Assembly (NCBI GenBank): GCA_036186865.1
Contig: AP025067.1
Location: forward strand, 12,378,279 to 12,442,278
Direction of reading: 5' to 3'
DNA: 64,000 nucleotides
Source of the DNA: Eustoma russellianum
Taxonomy: Eukaryota; Streptophyta; Magnoliopsida; Gentianales; Gentianaceae
The notes under the pieces were generated by a model. It saw only the letters and a program-made list of their open reading frames with translations. It did not search any database and was not told the origin of the DNA. Positions 22,001 through 34,316 of the stretch are shown here, in pieces (the stretch's first letter is position 1; every line of letters begins with the position of its first letter). The translations under genes and the position numbers were made by a program.

Positions 22001-25000
22001 TGTTGTACCCCAACGACCATGTACTTGAAACCGTGACTAAGTGGTGTAATGAAAATGATGATTCTATCAATTACTTGTTACATAGGTCAAGTAGAACCAC
22101 TTTACTTACTTTTGAATTGGACACTGAATAATTAAGTAGGGGGAATGTCACTAGGTATTGTGATACCTTATGAAATTCGGCCAAGACGCCTTGATCACCC
22201 ATAAGACAATTATAATTCATAAGGAGGCAATCGTAAATGATCCTCACCAAGCAAGATTAAAATCATAATTAGATGAAATAAGTAATATCACAAATTATAA
22301 AAGTGTGAGATAGAATAAACATGGAAAAAACCAAAATGCCCAAAGGCCCCAAAATTTCGGCCTAGACATGGAATAGATTCTAGAATTATCTAGCCAATTT
22401 TATTAGTTAAAATTATTACTTAAATTCTACTACACAATTAAGACAAGAAGTTAGCATTTAAAGAATGAACAAAACAATTCATTAAAGGAGGAGGAAGTGT
22501 GGTTGAGGTCATTAAAGACCTCAACCCAATCGCCCATAATGGCTAGAGCATGGAGGATTTTTTTTAATCCTACCATGGTTACTTTTTCCCTTAAACCAAG
22601 GTTAAGATAACCATGATTTGATAAAGTAACTTGGGTTAGCACTAAAGTAACCATAGTTGAAATAAAGTAACCAAGGTTATTACTAACCTAACCTTGATTA
22701 GCACTCATGAAAGCCCTAACCCCCATATTCTCCCTCCAAAAATCGGCCATGCCCTCCCTCATCCCCTAGATTTTTAATTTTTGCAAGACTAAACTCACTA
22801 CACTTCATCTAGAACCTACCATCAAGCAAGCCAAGCAACACTTAGCAAAAAAAAATTCCCTCCTCCCATCACCAACATTTCGGCCACCCCTTGGAACCAA
22901 GAAAACAATTCAAGTTTCAACTTCAAGACTCAAGAAACATCTAGGTAAGTCTTGTTCCAAGCTTTCTTAAGTGAATTCTTATTTTGGTAAAGAATGAAGC
23001 TAACATGAATCCTTCCATTCACATCAAAACCGTGGCTTTCATGGTTTAAATAGGTGAAAGCCTTCAACTTTCCTAGGTGGTGTTATCTTGAGGTTCTTAA
23101 ATCTCCATTCCAAGCTCATTTTGGTAAGATGCTCTAGCCTCAAATATATCCTATTTCCTCTATTGAATAAAGACTAATATTTTCCTTCCATTCTCCCTTA
23201 AAACCGTATGCTCAAGGTGAAGAAGGAGAAGGATTTCAACTCAACTCACTCCATAACCAAGCAAAGACAAGAGCTTTAGCTTGAAGAGGCAAGTATACAA
23301 TGATCTCTCATGATTTATTTAAAGAGTTAGTGACTTGAATGCTTAGAGGTCCTTAAGATTTGATCTTTAGTTGAATATCTTAAGTTTAAGACTATATCTT
23401 AGAGATTCCTTAAGAACAATGCATTTCATGTGGCTTATTCTTTCAAAGATAGAATCTTTTATTACATGCATTAAGTTACAAGGCTGTTTTGAGATGTTTT
23501 AAGGTGTAGCTAAGTGAGTTAAGGCAAGATTGATTCTTGATTGAAATTTGAAAGGTCTAAGAAAAGTATACATGTGAAAGATAGGAGCTTTATGTGGTTG
23601 TTTGTAAGTTTAGACTAAGATGACTCTTGAATGTGAACGCATGCTTGAATATATGTTGTAAAATGTGGTTAAGGCACCACACAAGTTTCGGCCTAAAGGA
23701 TTGAATAGAAGGTGAACATGGACATTTGACTTGTATAGATGACAAAATAGCAAACTACTGGAATAGGGCAGAATGGAATGACGTTTTAAATGGCTTAAGG
23801 ACTGACCTTGCAAACCTTCAATGAAGCTAATTTTTGGTACAAAGTTAGCCTTATGAGTGTAGCCCAAGTGAGAGTTGAAATTTTGTTAAAATAAGCTAAG
23901 GATTATTTTTGAGAAATTATACGGTAAAACTGCTCTAGTAGAAAATTCTGGAGCTGCACAGAATTGATCACTGATGTCAACGAATTAAAAGAGGACATTG
24001 TGGACCTTCAATAAATCTGATTTTTGGCACAATGCTAGCCCCATATGTATAGAAGAGATGAGAATTGGAATTTTGGTAAGATGATCTATGGTTAATTTTT
24101 AATAAAATATTTGGTAAGACTGGGGACCTGAGCAGAATTGTAACCTCTTTTGGTTGGCTTGAAAAGGGACTTTGTAGAGGACCAATAAAGCTGATTTTTG
24201 GCATGGTAATAATACTATGAGTGAAGTGAACACGCCAGCTGGAATTTTGGTAAAACAAGTTCTGGATTATTTTTAATGAATTAATTAGTCAAACTGCTCA
24301 ACTGAAATCACTGGAACCAACCTGAAGTTTAGTAACGACTTTCTGGACTCAGAAAGGAGATTTAGAGATATGGAAATAGGCTAAATTTCAGTAGGATACT
24401 AGTTCCACATGTTTATGACTCGTGAGAGTTGGAATTTCTGAAAAACAAGTTACGGATCTGCCACAGTTAAATTTTTAATAAAATAGGTCAGTTCAGTTTC
24501 AGCACCTAACCCATTTCGGAAATTAATTAAATGAGCCCCTTTATGATTATCGAAATAATCTGAAATTTTTATGACATGTATCTAAGATTCCACTAAACGT
24601 ATTTGTGACAAAAGAATTATGGAAATGGACCTATTTGGTTAGCTTAACCGCCCCATGAATATGAAGTAAAAGTCTAGAAATATTTAGTTCTGAAACCATG
24701 CATGTTGACATGTTATAAGGAATGCATACGATTATTCATGTCATGACTTGCATTGCATATCACTACATGTATCACGCATGATCATGAAACTGGTTTTATG
24801 GATTTTACTTATGCAAGCAAGTTTTATAAGCGACTATGTTTTTGTTATGCATGAAAAGTTTTTTACGGTCCCATGTTTTTAAAGAAAGCTTCATGATTCC
24901 TTTGCCGGCCAAGCATGCGACTAATCCAACTCCAGACCCGGGGTTAATTGGTCTGTTGACATGATATGTTCTGGACCCGTTCAGATCTGGTGTTAATTGA

Positions 25001-25509
25001 TCTGATATCTGTTCTGGACCCGTTCAGATCCGGGGTTAATTGATCTGATATCTGTTCTGGACCCGTTCAGATCCGGGGTTATTTGATCTGATATCTGTTC
25101 TGGACCCGTCCCAGACCCGGGGTTAATTGGTCTGATGATATGTTCTGGACCCGCTCAGATCCAGGGTTAATTGATCTGACACTCTGTTTTTACGACATGT
25201 TACTTTATGGGACCAAAATGATGTTTTGACATGACACGACATCATGCATTGCATGTTGCATAACTCACGATCATGAGGACATGTTGCATGTTACAGTTAA
25301 TGGTTATAAGTTATTATTGGTATAGCATTACCTAAAAACATGCTTAAGCCGAACGTCAAGCAAGCTCAGGATTTGAGATCAGGTATGAATTATGATTATT
25401 TGAGGATTTCGGGGTAATACATCCATGTTATGATTCTTTACGTATTTCATGGTAGTTTATTGTATTCTTTACGCATGAAGCCTTGTACTCTCCTTAGTGA
25501 AGTACGGCG
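22001..25509 (+). repeat. Gypsy LTR, subtype X, with internal and 3' deletions
   Basis: Starts TGTTGTACCCC at 22001 and matches the full LTR at 56774-60683 almost throughout. Both carry the subtype-X block GTTACAAGGCTGTTTTGAGA (about 23475), absent from subtype Y. About 350 bp that include the hairpin and acceptor region are missing near 25466 (TTGTATTCTT joined to TACGCATGAAG). The last roughly 45 bp including GGCGCCACA are also missing: the LTR stops at AGTACGGCG and meets the reverse-oriented LTR at 25513. No primer site or coding region follows, so it is an orphan LTR whose partner may be 56774-60683. Confidence 0.85.
24930..25190 (+). repeat. 43-bp minisatellite in LTR X
   Basis: About five to six units of 43 bp with the core TTCTGGACCCGTTCAGATCC followed by GGGGTTAATTGATCTGATATC. 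Equivalent arrays lie at 26218-26480, 46858-47118, 50718-51010 and 59720-59975 in the other main-family LTRs. Confidence 0.92.
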
Positions 25510-25512
25510 CAC

Positions 25513-28500
25513 TGTGGCGCCCCGCACCCGGGCCTCGTCCGGATACGGTGCACCCGCCGTACTTCACTAAGGAGAGTACGAAGCGTCATGAATAACATGC
25601 GAAAATCCATAACAAAAATCATAGACTCCCATGCTAACCTTCAACATGGTAGTAAGATTTAGGCAGAATTAAAACTTTTTAAATTAAACATGCATTACTA
25701 AATTACTAAGTTCCCAAAAGTAGTAGTCCCACAAAATAACATAACCGAAATCCAGAGAGTTCAAACATAGTCATAGTACAAAATGTCTTGGCAGCACAAA
25801 AGTCCTTAAGCTTAGCTTCCTTCATATCTCCTCGCCTATGGATAAAGTACCTTCGGCTCATCCTCGATCCACTCTATATTGGCATTACCTAGTTCTGGGG
25901 GAAAATAAAGTGTGAGTAATAAAAAATCACTCAGCAAGAATACAATAAGCTACCATGATATACGTAAAGAATTATAACATGAATGTAATACCCCAAGAAC
26001 CTCGAATAATCATAGTTCATACCTGATCTTTAATCCTGGCCTTGCTTGACGTTTAGCTTAAGCATAAATTTAAGAACGCTATAACGGTATTATCTCATAA
26101 ACCATTAGCTGTGACATGCAACTTGTTTACATACTAATGAATTATGCAAATGCAATGCATGATGTCATATCGTGTCAAAACATCATTTGGTCCCATAAAA
26201 TAACATATCATAAAAACAGAGTATCAGATCAATTAACCCCGGATCTGAGCGAGTCCAGAACATATACACAGATCAATTAACCCCGGGTCTGGGATGGGTC
26301 CAGAACAGATACCAGATCAATTAACCCCGGATCTGAACGGGTCCAGAACAGATATCAGATCAATTAACCCCGGATCTGAACGGGTCCAGAACAGATATCA
26401 GATAAATTAACCCCGGATCTGAACGGGTCCAGAGCAGATATCATGTCATCAGACCAATTAACTCCGGGTCTGGAGTCGAGTTAGTCGCATGCTTGGCCGG
26501 CAAAGGAATCATGAAGCTTTCTTTAAAAACATGGGACCGTAAAGACTTTTCATGCATAACTGAAAACATTTTCACTTGAGAAGACTTGCTTGCATAAAAT
26601 TCATAAAATCAGATTCATGTGACATATGGACATGTATGATACATGCTATGATATGCCATGCAAGTCATGACGTGAATAATCGTATGCATTCCTTATAACA
26701 TGTCAACATGCATGAATTTGGAAGCTAAATACTTCCAGACTTTTGCTTCATATTCATGGGGCGGTTAAGCTACCAAATAGGTCCATTTCCATAATCTTTT
26801 GTCACAAATACGTTTGGTGGAATCTTAGATACATGTCGTAAAAATTTCAGATTATTTCCATAACCATAAAGGGGCTCATTTAATTAATTTCTGAAATGGG
26901 TTAGGTGCTGAAACTGAACTGACCTATTTTACCAAAAATTCAATTGCGGCAAATCCGTGATTCGTTTTTCAGAAATTCCAACTCGCACAAATCATAAACA
27001 TGTGGAACTAGTATCCTAACGAAATTTAGCCTATTTTCATATCTCTAAGTCCCCTTTCTGAGTCCAGAAAGTCGTTACTAAACTTCAGGTTGGTTCCAGT
27101 GATTTCAGTTGGGCAGTTTGACTAATTAATTCATTAAAAATAATCCAGAACTTGTTTTACCAAAATTCTAGCTGGCGTGTTCACTTCACTCATAGTATTA
27201 TTACCATGCCAAAAATCAGATTTATTGGTCCTCTACAAGGTCCCTTTTCAAGCCAACCAAAAGAGGTTACAATTCTGCTCAGTTCCTGTTTTTCAAGTCT
27301 GATCAGTCTTACCAAATATTTTATTAAAAATTAACCATAACACATTTTACCAAAATTACAATTCTCATCTCTTCTATACACATGGGGCTAGAATTGTGAC
27401 AAAAATAATACTTATTGAAGGTCCACAAGGTCCTCTTTTAATTCGTCGACTTCAGTGATCAATTCTGCCCAGCTCCAGAATTTTCTACTGGAGTAGTTTT
27501 ACCGTATAATTTCTTAAAAATAATCCTTAGCTTATTTTATCAAAATTCCAACTCTCACTTGTGCTACACTCATAAGGCTAACTTTGTACCAAAAATTAGC
27601 TTCATTGAAAGTTTGAAAGGTCAGTCCTTAAGCCGTTTAAAATGTCATTCCATTCTGCCCTATTCCAGTAGTTTGCTATTTTGTCATCTATACAAGTCAA
27701 ATGTCCATGTTCACCTTCTATTCAATCCTTTAAGCCGAAACTTGTGTGGTGTCTTAACCTATTTTACAACATATTTTCAAGCATGTATTCACATTCAAGA
27801 GTCATCTTAGTCTAATACTACAAACAACCTCATAAAGCTCCTATCTTTCACATGTATACTTTTCTTAGGACCTTTCGTGTTACATTCACAAGTAATCTTG
27901 TCTAGACCTACTTAGGTGAACTTTATTTCACTCTAGATCAGCCTCATTCCATAATGCATATAGGAAAAGACTCCATCTTTGAAGGAATAAATCACATGCA
28001 AGGCATTGTTCTTAGGGAATCACTAAGATATAGTCTTAAACTTAAGATATTCAACTAAAGATCAAATCTTAAGGACCTCTAAGCATTCAAGTCACTAACT
28101 CTTTAAATAAATCATGAGAGATCATTGTATACTTACCTCTTCAAGCTAAAGCTCTTGTCTTTGCTTGGTTATGGAGTGAGTTGAGTTGAAATCCTTCTCC
28201 TTCTTCACCTTGAGCATACGGTTTTAAGGGAGAATAGAAGGAAAATATTAGTCTTTATTCAATAGAGGAAATAGGATATATTTGAGGCTAGAGCATCTTA
28301 CCAAAATGAGCTTGGAATGGAGATTCAAGCACCTCAAGATAACACCACCTAGGAAAGTTGAAGGCTTTCACCTATTTAAACCATGAAAGCCACGGTTTTG
28401 ATGTGAATGGAAGGATTCATGTTAGCTTCATTCTTTACCAAAATAAGAATTCACTTAAGGAAGCTTGGAACAAGACTTACCTAGATGTTTCTTGAGTCTT

Positions 28501-29430
28501 GAAGTTGAAGCTTGAATTGTTTTCTTGGTTCCAAGGGGTGGCCGAAATGTTGGTGATGGGAGGAGGGAATTTTTTTTTTTTGCTAAGTGTTGCTTGGCTT
28601 GCTTGATGGTAGGTTCTAGATGAAGTGTAGTGAGTTTAGTCTTGCAAAATTTAAAAATCTAGGGGATGAGGGAGGGCATGGCCGATTTTTGGAGGGAGAA
28701 AATGGGGGTTAGGGCTTTCATGAGTGCTAATCAAGGTTAGGTTAGTAATAACCTTGGTTACATTATTTCAACTATGGTTACTTTGGTGCTAACCCAAGTT
28801 ACTTTATAAAATCTTGTTATCTTAATCTTGGTTTAAGGGAAAAAGTAACCATGGTAGGATTAAAAAAAATCCTCCATGGTCTAGCCATTTTGGGCGATTG
28901 GGTTGAGGTCTTTAATGACCTCAACCACACTTCCTCTTCCTTTAATAAGTTGTTTTATTCATTCTTTAAATGCTAACTTCTTGTCTTAATTGTGTAGTAG
29001 AATTTAAGTAATAATTTTAACTAATAAAATTGGCTAGATAATTCTAGAATATATTCCATGTCTAGGCCAAAATTTTGGGGCCTTTGGGCATTTTGGTATT
29101 TTCCATGTTTATCCTATCTCACACTTTTATAATTTGTGATATTACTTATTTCATCTAATTATGATTTTAATCTTGCTTGGTGGGGATCATTTACGATTGC
29201 CTCCTTATGAATTATAATTGTCTTATGGGTGATCAAGGCCTCTTGGCCGAATTTCATAAGGTATCACAATACCTAGTGACATTCCCCCTACTTAATTATT
29301 CAGTGTCCAATTCAAAAGTACTTAAGTAAAGTGGTGCTACTTGACCTAAGTAACAAGTAATTGATAGAATCATCATTTTCATTACACCACTTAGTCACGG
29401 TTTCAAGTACATGGTCGTTGGGGTACAACA
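25513..29430 (-). repeat. 3' LTR of gypsy copy 1 (subtype Y, 3918 bp)
   Basis: On the plus strand it runs from TGTGGCGCCCCG (25513) to GGGGTACAACA (29430); termini TG...CA on the minus strand. It holds the 43-bp minisatellite (26218-26480) and the hairpin region (about 25905-25930, one mismatch in the stem). It is adjacent to the polypurine tract at 29431. No open frame of interest. Confidence 0.9.
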
Positions 29431-29445
29431 TCCTTCCCCCCTTAT
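29431..29445 (-). other. Polypurine tract of gypsy copy 1
   Basis: On the minus strand ATAAGGGGGGAAGGA directly precedes the 3' LTR. It is the expected plus-strand primer and matches the tract at 56763-56773. Confidence 0.85.
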
Positions 29446-29474
29446 CATAAGTTTCGTCCTCGAAACTTCAGAAG

Positions 29475-30632
29475 CTAATCAAAAAGATGGGGGTACCTAC
29501 TCCTCATATCTTCCTCCGTTTCCCATGTTGCCTCTTCTTCCGAATGATGCTCTCATTGTACCTTCACCATGGGTATGGATCTCTTCCTCAATGCCTTCTC
29601 TTTCCGATCAACTATCCTTAAGGGTTCCTCCTCATAAGTTACATCTTTTTCAACCTTCAATTGTTGATCTTCAAGGATGTGGCTTGGGTCATATACATAT
29701 CGACGGAGTTGAGAAACATGGAATACATCGTGCAGCTGAGAAAGAGATGGTGGCAACGCCAAGCGGTACGCAACCTCGCCTACTTTCTCAAGCACTTCAT
29801 AAGGTCCAACGAATCTTGGGCTTAGTTTTCTTTTGATGCCAAATCTCTTAACTCCTTTGGTCGGAGAAACTTTCAGAAAGACTTTCTCTCCTTCTTGGAA
29901 TTCTAAAGGTCTCCTTCTTTCATCTCCCCATATCTTCGTTCTATCTTGTGCTGCTCTTAGTCTTTGCTGGATTAACTTTACCTTTTCTCGTGTTTGCTCA
30001 ACAATGTCGGGTCCCGCATAGATTTTATCTCCAATTTCGTCCCAATAGAGTGGGGACCGACATTTTTGTCCATACAATGCCTCATACGGTGCCATTCCGA
30101 TGGATCTGTGGAAGCTATTATTGTAAGAAAACTCAACGAGCTTAAGGCTTTTATCCCAGCTTCCTCCGAAATCAAGAATGCAAGCGCGTAGCATATCCTC
30201 AAGGGTTTGGATGGTTCTTTCTGATTGTCCATCTGTTTGAGGATGAAATGCGGAACACATTCTTATCTCTGTGCCCATTGCCTTTTGAAAGGCGGTCCAA
30301 AATCTCGAAGTAAATCGGGGGTCGCGGTCGCATACAATACTGATGGGCACTCCATGTAAACAAACAATGTGGTCAATGTACATATAGGCTAACTTCTCCA
30401 TAGATGCCTTAATCGTCATAGCCAAAAAGTGGGTAGACTTGGTCAAACGATCCACAATGACCCATATAGCATCATTCCCACACTTAGTCTTGGGCAGGTC
30501 AGTCACAAAGTCCATGGTGATGTGATCCCATTTCCATTCTGGCACTTCTAAGGGTTGTAACAATCCAACAGGTCTTTGGTGTTCGGATTTTACTCTTTGA
30601 CAGATCAAACATCGCTCAACAAATTCTGCTAT
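29475..30632 (-). pseudogene. Integrase and chromodomain-like tail of gypsy copy 1 (pol 3' fragment)
   Basis: Minus-strand fragment starting just inside the zinc-binding module (LICQRVKSEHQRP). It carries the integrase core with MDFVTDLP, VCDRDPRFTS and GQSERTIQ, so the D,D,E triad is intact. Next are the GPY/F module (FVGPYEVLEKVGEVAYRLA) and a chromodomain-like end (RIVDRKEKALRKRSIPMVKV) typical of Tekay/Del chromoviruses, which directs integration to heterochromatin. A TGA replaces the Trp of KVQW (about 29553), removing the last roughly 25 residues. At 30632 the frame is cut by the copia element. Confidence 0.9.
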
Positions 30633-31417
30633 GTCAATGATATGATTAAGAAGTTTGGTTTTGAAGAGTTGAAACCTACAACTACCCCCATGAGTGTTAG
30701 TACCAAACTTGATAAGGATGAAAATGGTAAACCTTTTGATGACACACTCTATAGGTCTATGATTGGATCACTGTTATACTTAACTGCATCAAGACCTAAC
30801 ATCATGTTTAGTGTATGTATGTGTGCTAGGTTTCAATCTTGTCCTAAGGTATCACATTACAATGCCGTGAAAAAGATCTTTAGATATCTTAAACATACAC
30901 CTCACTTAGGACTGTGGTATGATAGAAACGCTAAGTTGGAATTACACGCATATAGTGATGCTGATTACGGTGGTTGTAAGTTAGATAGAAAATCCACTAG
31001 CGGTACTTGTCAATTCATAGGAACCAACTTGATCTCTTGGTTTTCTAAAAAGCAAGCTAGTGTAGCTCTTTCTACCACTGAAGCCGAGTATATTGCTTTG
31101 AGTTTATGTACTACTCAAATATTTTGGCTTAAACAGCAACTTAGTGATTTTGGCATTAAAATGAAAAAGATTCCAATTTTCTGCGATAGCACAAATGCAA
31201 TCAATCTTCCCGGAATCCGGTGCTTCATTCGAAGGCCAAACACATTAAGGTGCGATACCACTTTCTTCGCGATCATGTTCAGAATGAGGACATAGTGATA
31301 AACTATATAAGAACTGATCACCAAATCGCTGATATCTTTACCAAACCCCTTAATCAAGCCACGTTTGAAAACTTGCGTGCCAAGTTAGGTATGATGACTT
31401 ACGATACCATTGTATAG
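30633..31417 (+). pseudogene. Truncated copia RT C-terminus and RNase H (left tandem unit)
   Basis: Starts abruptly in the RT at VNDMIKKFGFEELKP, with no ATG of its own. It continues through SMIGSLLYLTASRPNIMFSV to RNase H (YSDADYGGC, TTEAEYIAL). Near 31206 a frameshift throws the end (HSKAKHIKVRYHF...IADIFTKPLNQ) into another frame, ending at 31417. The right unit (38926-39710) has the same frameshift, with only three base differences seen over about 1050 bp. Confidence 0.92.
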
Positions 31418-31670
31418 TTCTATCTTTTGCATGATTTGCAAAATAAAAGGGGAGATAAAATAAGCACATGATTTTAGATTTTAGTTGGTAAGTCATCATT
31501 TGGTATGAAATGATAAGTTTCAATTGGTTATGAGTTGAGTATAGGTTAAGGGGGAGAGTATGAGTTGAGGGGGAGCAACATACTATTTAAAAGTTGAAAA
31601 CACTTGGTTAAATTTTTAATTATTAGTTGTGACATTAAAATCATATTAGGGTTATTTTGAAAATCATCCA

Positions 31671-31682
31671 AAAGGGGGAGAA
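31671..31682 (+). other. Polypurine tract, left copia unit
   Basis: AAAGGGGGAGAA directly before the LTR start TGTTGAGAAATATG; identical at 39964-39975. The 250 bp between the RNase H stop and the tract hold GGGGGAG-rich text but no envelope-like ORF. Confidence 0.85.
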
Positions 31683-34193
31683 TGTTGAGAAATATGTTTG
31701 GATAATTTTCAAAGTCATGATTTTAAGTGTTACATGTCACATATGGTGTTATAAATGAAAAAGATGAATAAGTGAAGAAAAATGATATTGATGTTTAGTT
31801 TTTTTTTGAAATAATTTTCTAAAATGTGATGAATTGATTGTTTTCATTTGTATATGATTTATACATGTTCATTATGTGATTATTATGTGTTTTTGATGAT
31901 TATAAATGTCTTGTGACTAACGTGCCTTGGAAGTTTCTACAACTTACCAAAAAGGGCAAAATTGGTATTTTGAGTTTTGTAGGAACATGATATGGTGGAA
32001 ATATTTCAAGAGCACATTCTTATACTATTTATCATGACTAAGTTGATATCATGATTATTTATGACCATCCGGGACATTTCTGGAGTTTTCTCACACCAGG
32101 GGTATTTTGGTTATTTTACCCCCAAGGGTATTTTTGGTATTTTCACTCAAGGAATCTCTTGAGCATATTATTATCTTCATTCTGGATCTGTGTTATTGTT
32201 ATTTTGAAGATAATATGGTGATCTTATATCTTATTCTCTCAACCGATGATATTATTGACTATAGCTGGATATGTGACGATTTGAGATGTCACATTCTATT
32301 TTTTCTTGAAGACCCTCTTGTATATGTTATAAGAGGATGTTTATCATCATTATTCAGAGATATTAAAGGTGTCAAAGGTGTGGAAATGTTCTTGATATAT
32401 AAGAAGAAATATTGGAGAATTTCGGTGTTACACGTTGACATAATCTTGTCAAGTGTTATCTATTTATTTCTTCTTCAAAAATCTGAGTTGCTACACATAT
32501 ATGTATGGTCAAAAACGTGAGTTTGCAGTTGAGAATGATACGTTATTCATTTTATGAGTTGGAGACAAGTGGACCAACCAAAAAGGATCTAGTTGGCAAA
32601 ATTGCCAACTTGGAATTTACTAAAAATAGCCAACGGCTATATTGTTTTATTGGTGAAATTTCAGCAGATTTTTGAAGTCAAATGAAGACTTCACATGTCC
32701 TATTATGGTGCTTGAAGTTGGGGATAATTTGGTGGTATTATCCTTTCTTATTTTATTAAGAAAAAAACAAAATATATGTTTGGAAAATGTTAAAAGTAGC
32801 CAACGGCTACTACACATGTTTGAAGCTGATTTTTAATTTGAAAATATTCAATTCTCACATGCCTATTATCTTGCCAAAGAGTTGAGAAGATGATGGAGTT
32901 GTTATGGTGCTATTATCTTCACATTTTCAAGATAATTCCAAGTCATTTTTCAAGGTACAAAAATCGGCCAAGGTGGCATCCTAGGTGGACCAATCATATT
33001 GTTTTATTTTGCCAAGTGTACAAGGCCAACCAATGATGAGAAGACATTCGGAGTTGATGATGAAGATGATGACACATTGGAAGTCTTATCTTCAAGGCTC
33101 AAATCACACTATAAATAGAGGCATTGGTGAAGAAGATGAAACACACTTGAAGCTCACAAGCATTCTATAGCTTTCATATTCATCTTCTTGTTCTTGTTGT
33201 TGTATTTTGTTGTAGCAAAGGTGTTCTTGATATTTTTGTTGTGCTACAAGCCTCTTGAGCTTCATTTGTAAGATTGATTAGCCATCTTTATAAGGCTACA
33301 TCAATAGGTGTTAGAGGAGTTGCAACTAAGTGTTGCTTAGAAGGTGATTATCCAAGTCTTGAATAGGGTTGGTGTATAACCCAAGGATCAAGCTTGGCTC
33401 TTGTTGTAAGGTGCTCATTTCATAGTGAAATCCAAGGAAAGGTGTTCCTTGGGACTGGAGTAGGTCGCATTGACCGAACCAGGATAAATCCTCGGTGTTC
33501 TTCTCTTGTTTCTTTATTTCTGTTTTCTGCCCGTTTTTGACTGCAGTTTTCACTCAAATTCACGCAATTTGAAAAAATAGCTAAACATTTTCAAAATTCG
33601 TGATTTTTGGTGGAGTTATACTTCAGACTGTTAGCTTTCATTTGCAACAAGAATCACTTGATTTGATTAAGGGAAAGTTAGTCTTTCAGTCTTTGCAAGA
33701 TAACTGCTCCAATCTGGCTGCAATCTGACCAGTTTTGAGAAACCTTAAATTCTGTATTTTTCAAGAATTGTTTAAGGTCAGGGCCTTTTGGAAACTTCAT
33801 CTACACATCCTAAGGAGTGTTTTGATATAAAGATCAACCTTTTTGGTTGAGTATTCAAATAGAAACACTATTTGCAAAATCAGCAACATTCTGTCCAATT
33901 CTGTCCAGATTGACTATCTGAATCTTTTTATTTGTTTGAAGGTCCAACGATCTTCTTTTTGTCTTATTTTTGGACAGAGTCTTGTTAACTCATTGAAGTT
34001 CAATTCTGGAAAGTTTCATAATTTTTGGAGTTGTGTACAATTATTTGTGAATTTTTGAAAAATGGGTTCTGAATCTGAGGTGGTCTCAGATTCTGTTTTC
34101 AAAGGGGATTTTAACAAAGGGTTGTAGTGTAATTTCCGCTAACCACTATTCACCCCCCTCTAGTGGTGTTTATTGAAGGTGCACGGTCCAACA
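31683..34193 (+). repeat. Copia LTR (left/5' LTR of the full internal region), 2511 bp
   Basis: TGTTGAGAAATATG ... GGTCCAACA. By eye it differs from the LTR at 39976-42488 at only about a dozen sites, so the duplication is recent. It contains a TATA box at 33110-33119. A 137-codon open frame (32107-32520) inside it is also present in the other LTR but shows no recognisable domain. Confidence 0.93.
33110..33119 (+). promoter_or_regulatory. TATA box of the copia LTR promoter
   Basis: CTATAAATAG followed by AGGCATTGG, a textbook plant TATA box. The transcript probably starts about 30 bp downstream (near 33145), giving a U3 of about 1.45 kb. The same box is at 41402-41411 in the other LTR. Confidence 0.75.
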
Positions 34194-34195
34194 TT

Positions 34196-34208
34196 TGGTA
34201 TCAGAGCC
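34196..34208 (+). other. Copia primer-binding site (initiator Met-tRNA)
   Basis: TGGTATCAGAGCC, complementary to the 3' end of plant initiator Met-tRNA, two bases after the LTR end. Confidence 0.93.
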
Positions 34209-34316
34209 AGACCAACACCACTCAAAAGAAGCAAGATTCAACACCGTACGTACAATACAAGGCCAAGAAACAACAATTCTTTATATACTGCTTGTCTCAA
34301 ATCCAAGGTACATACT

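Noticed and set aside
24930..25190. Regular 43-bp repeats as a CRISPR array
   Set aside because: Units are contiguous tandem copies without unique spacers, in a eukaryotic LTR.
31418..31670. Envelope-like ORF between copia RNase H and the polypurine tract, as in some SIRE elements
   Set aside because: Only about 250 bp of ORF-free, GGGGGAG-containing sequence is present.
32107..32520. 137-codon open frame in the copia LTR (also 40400-40813)
   Set aside because: Its presence in both LTRs only reflects their near identity. No motif or codon signature supports coding.
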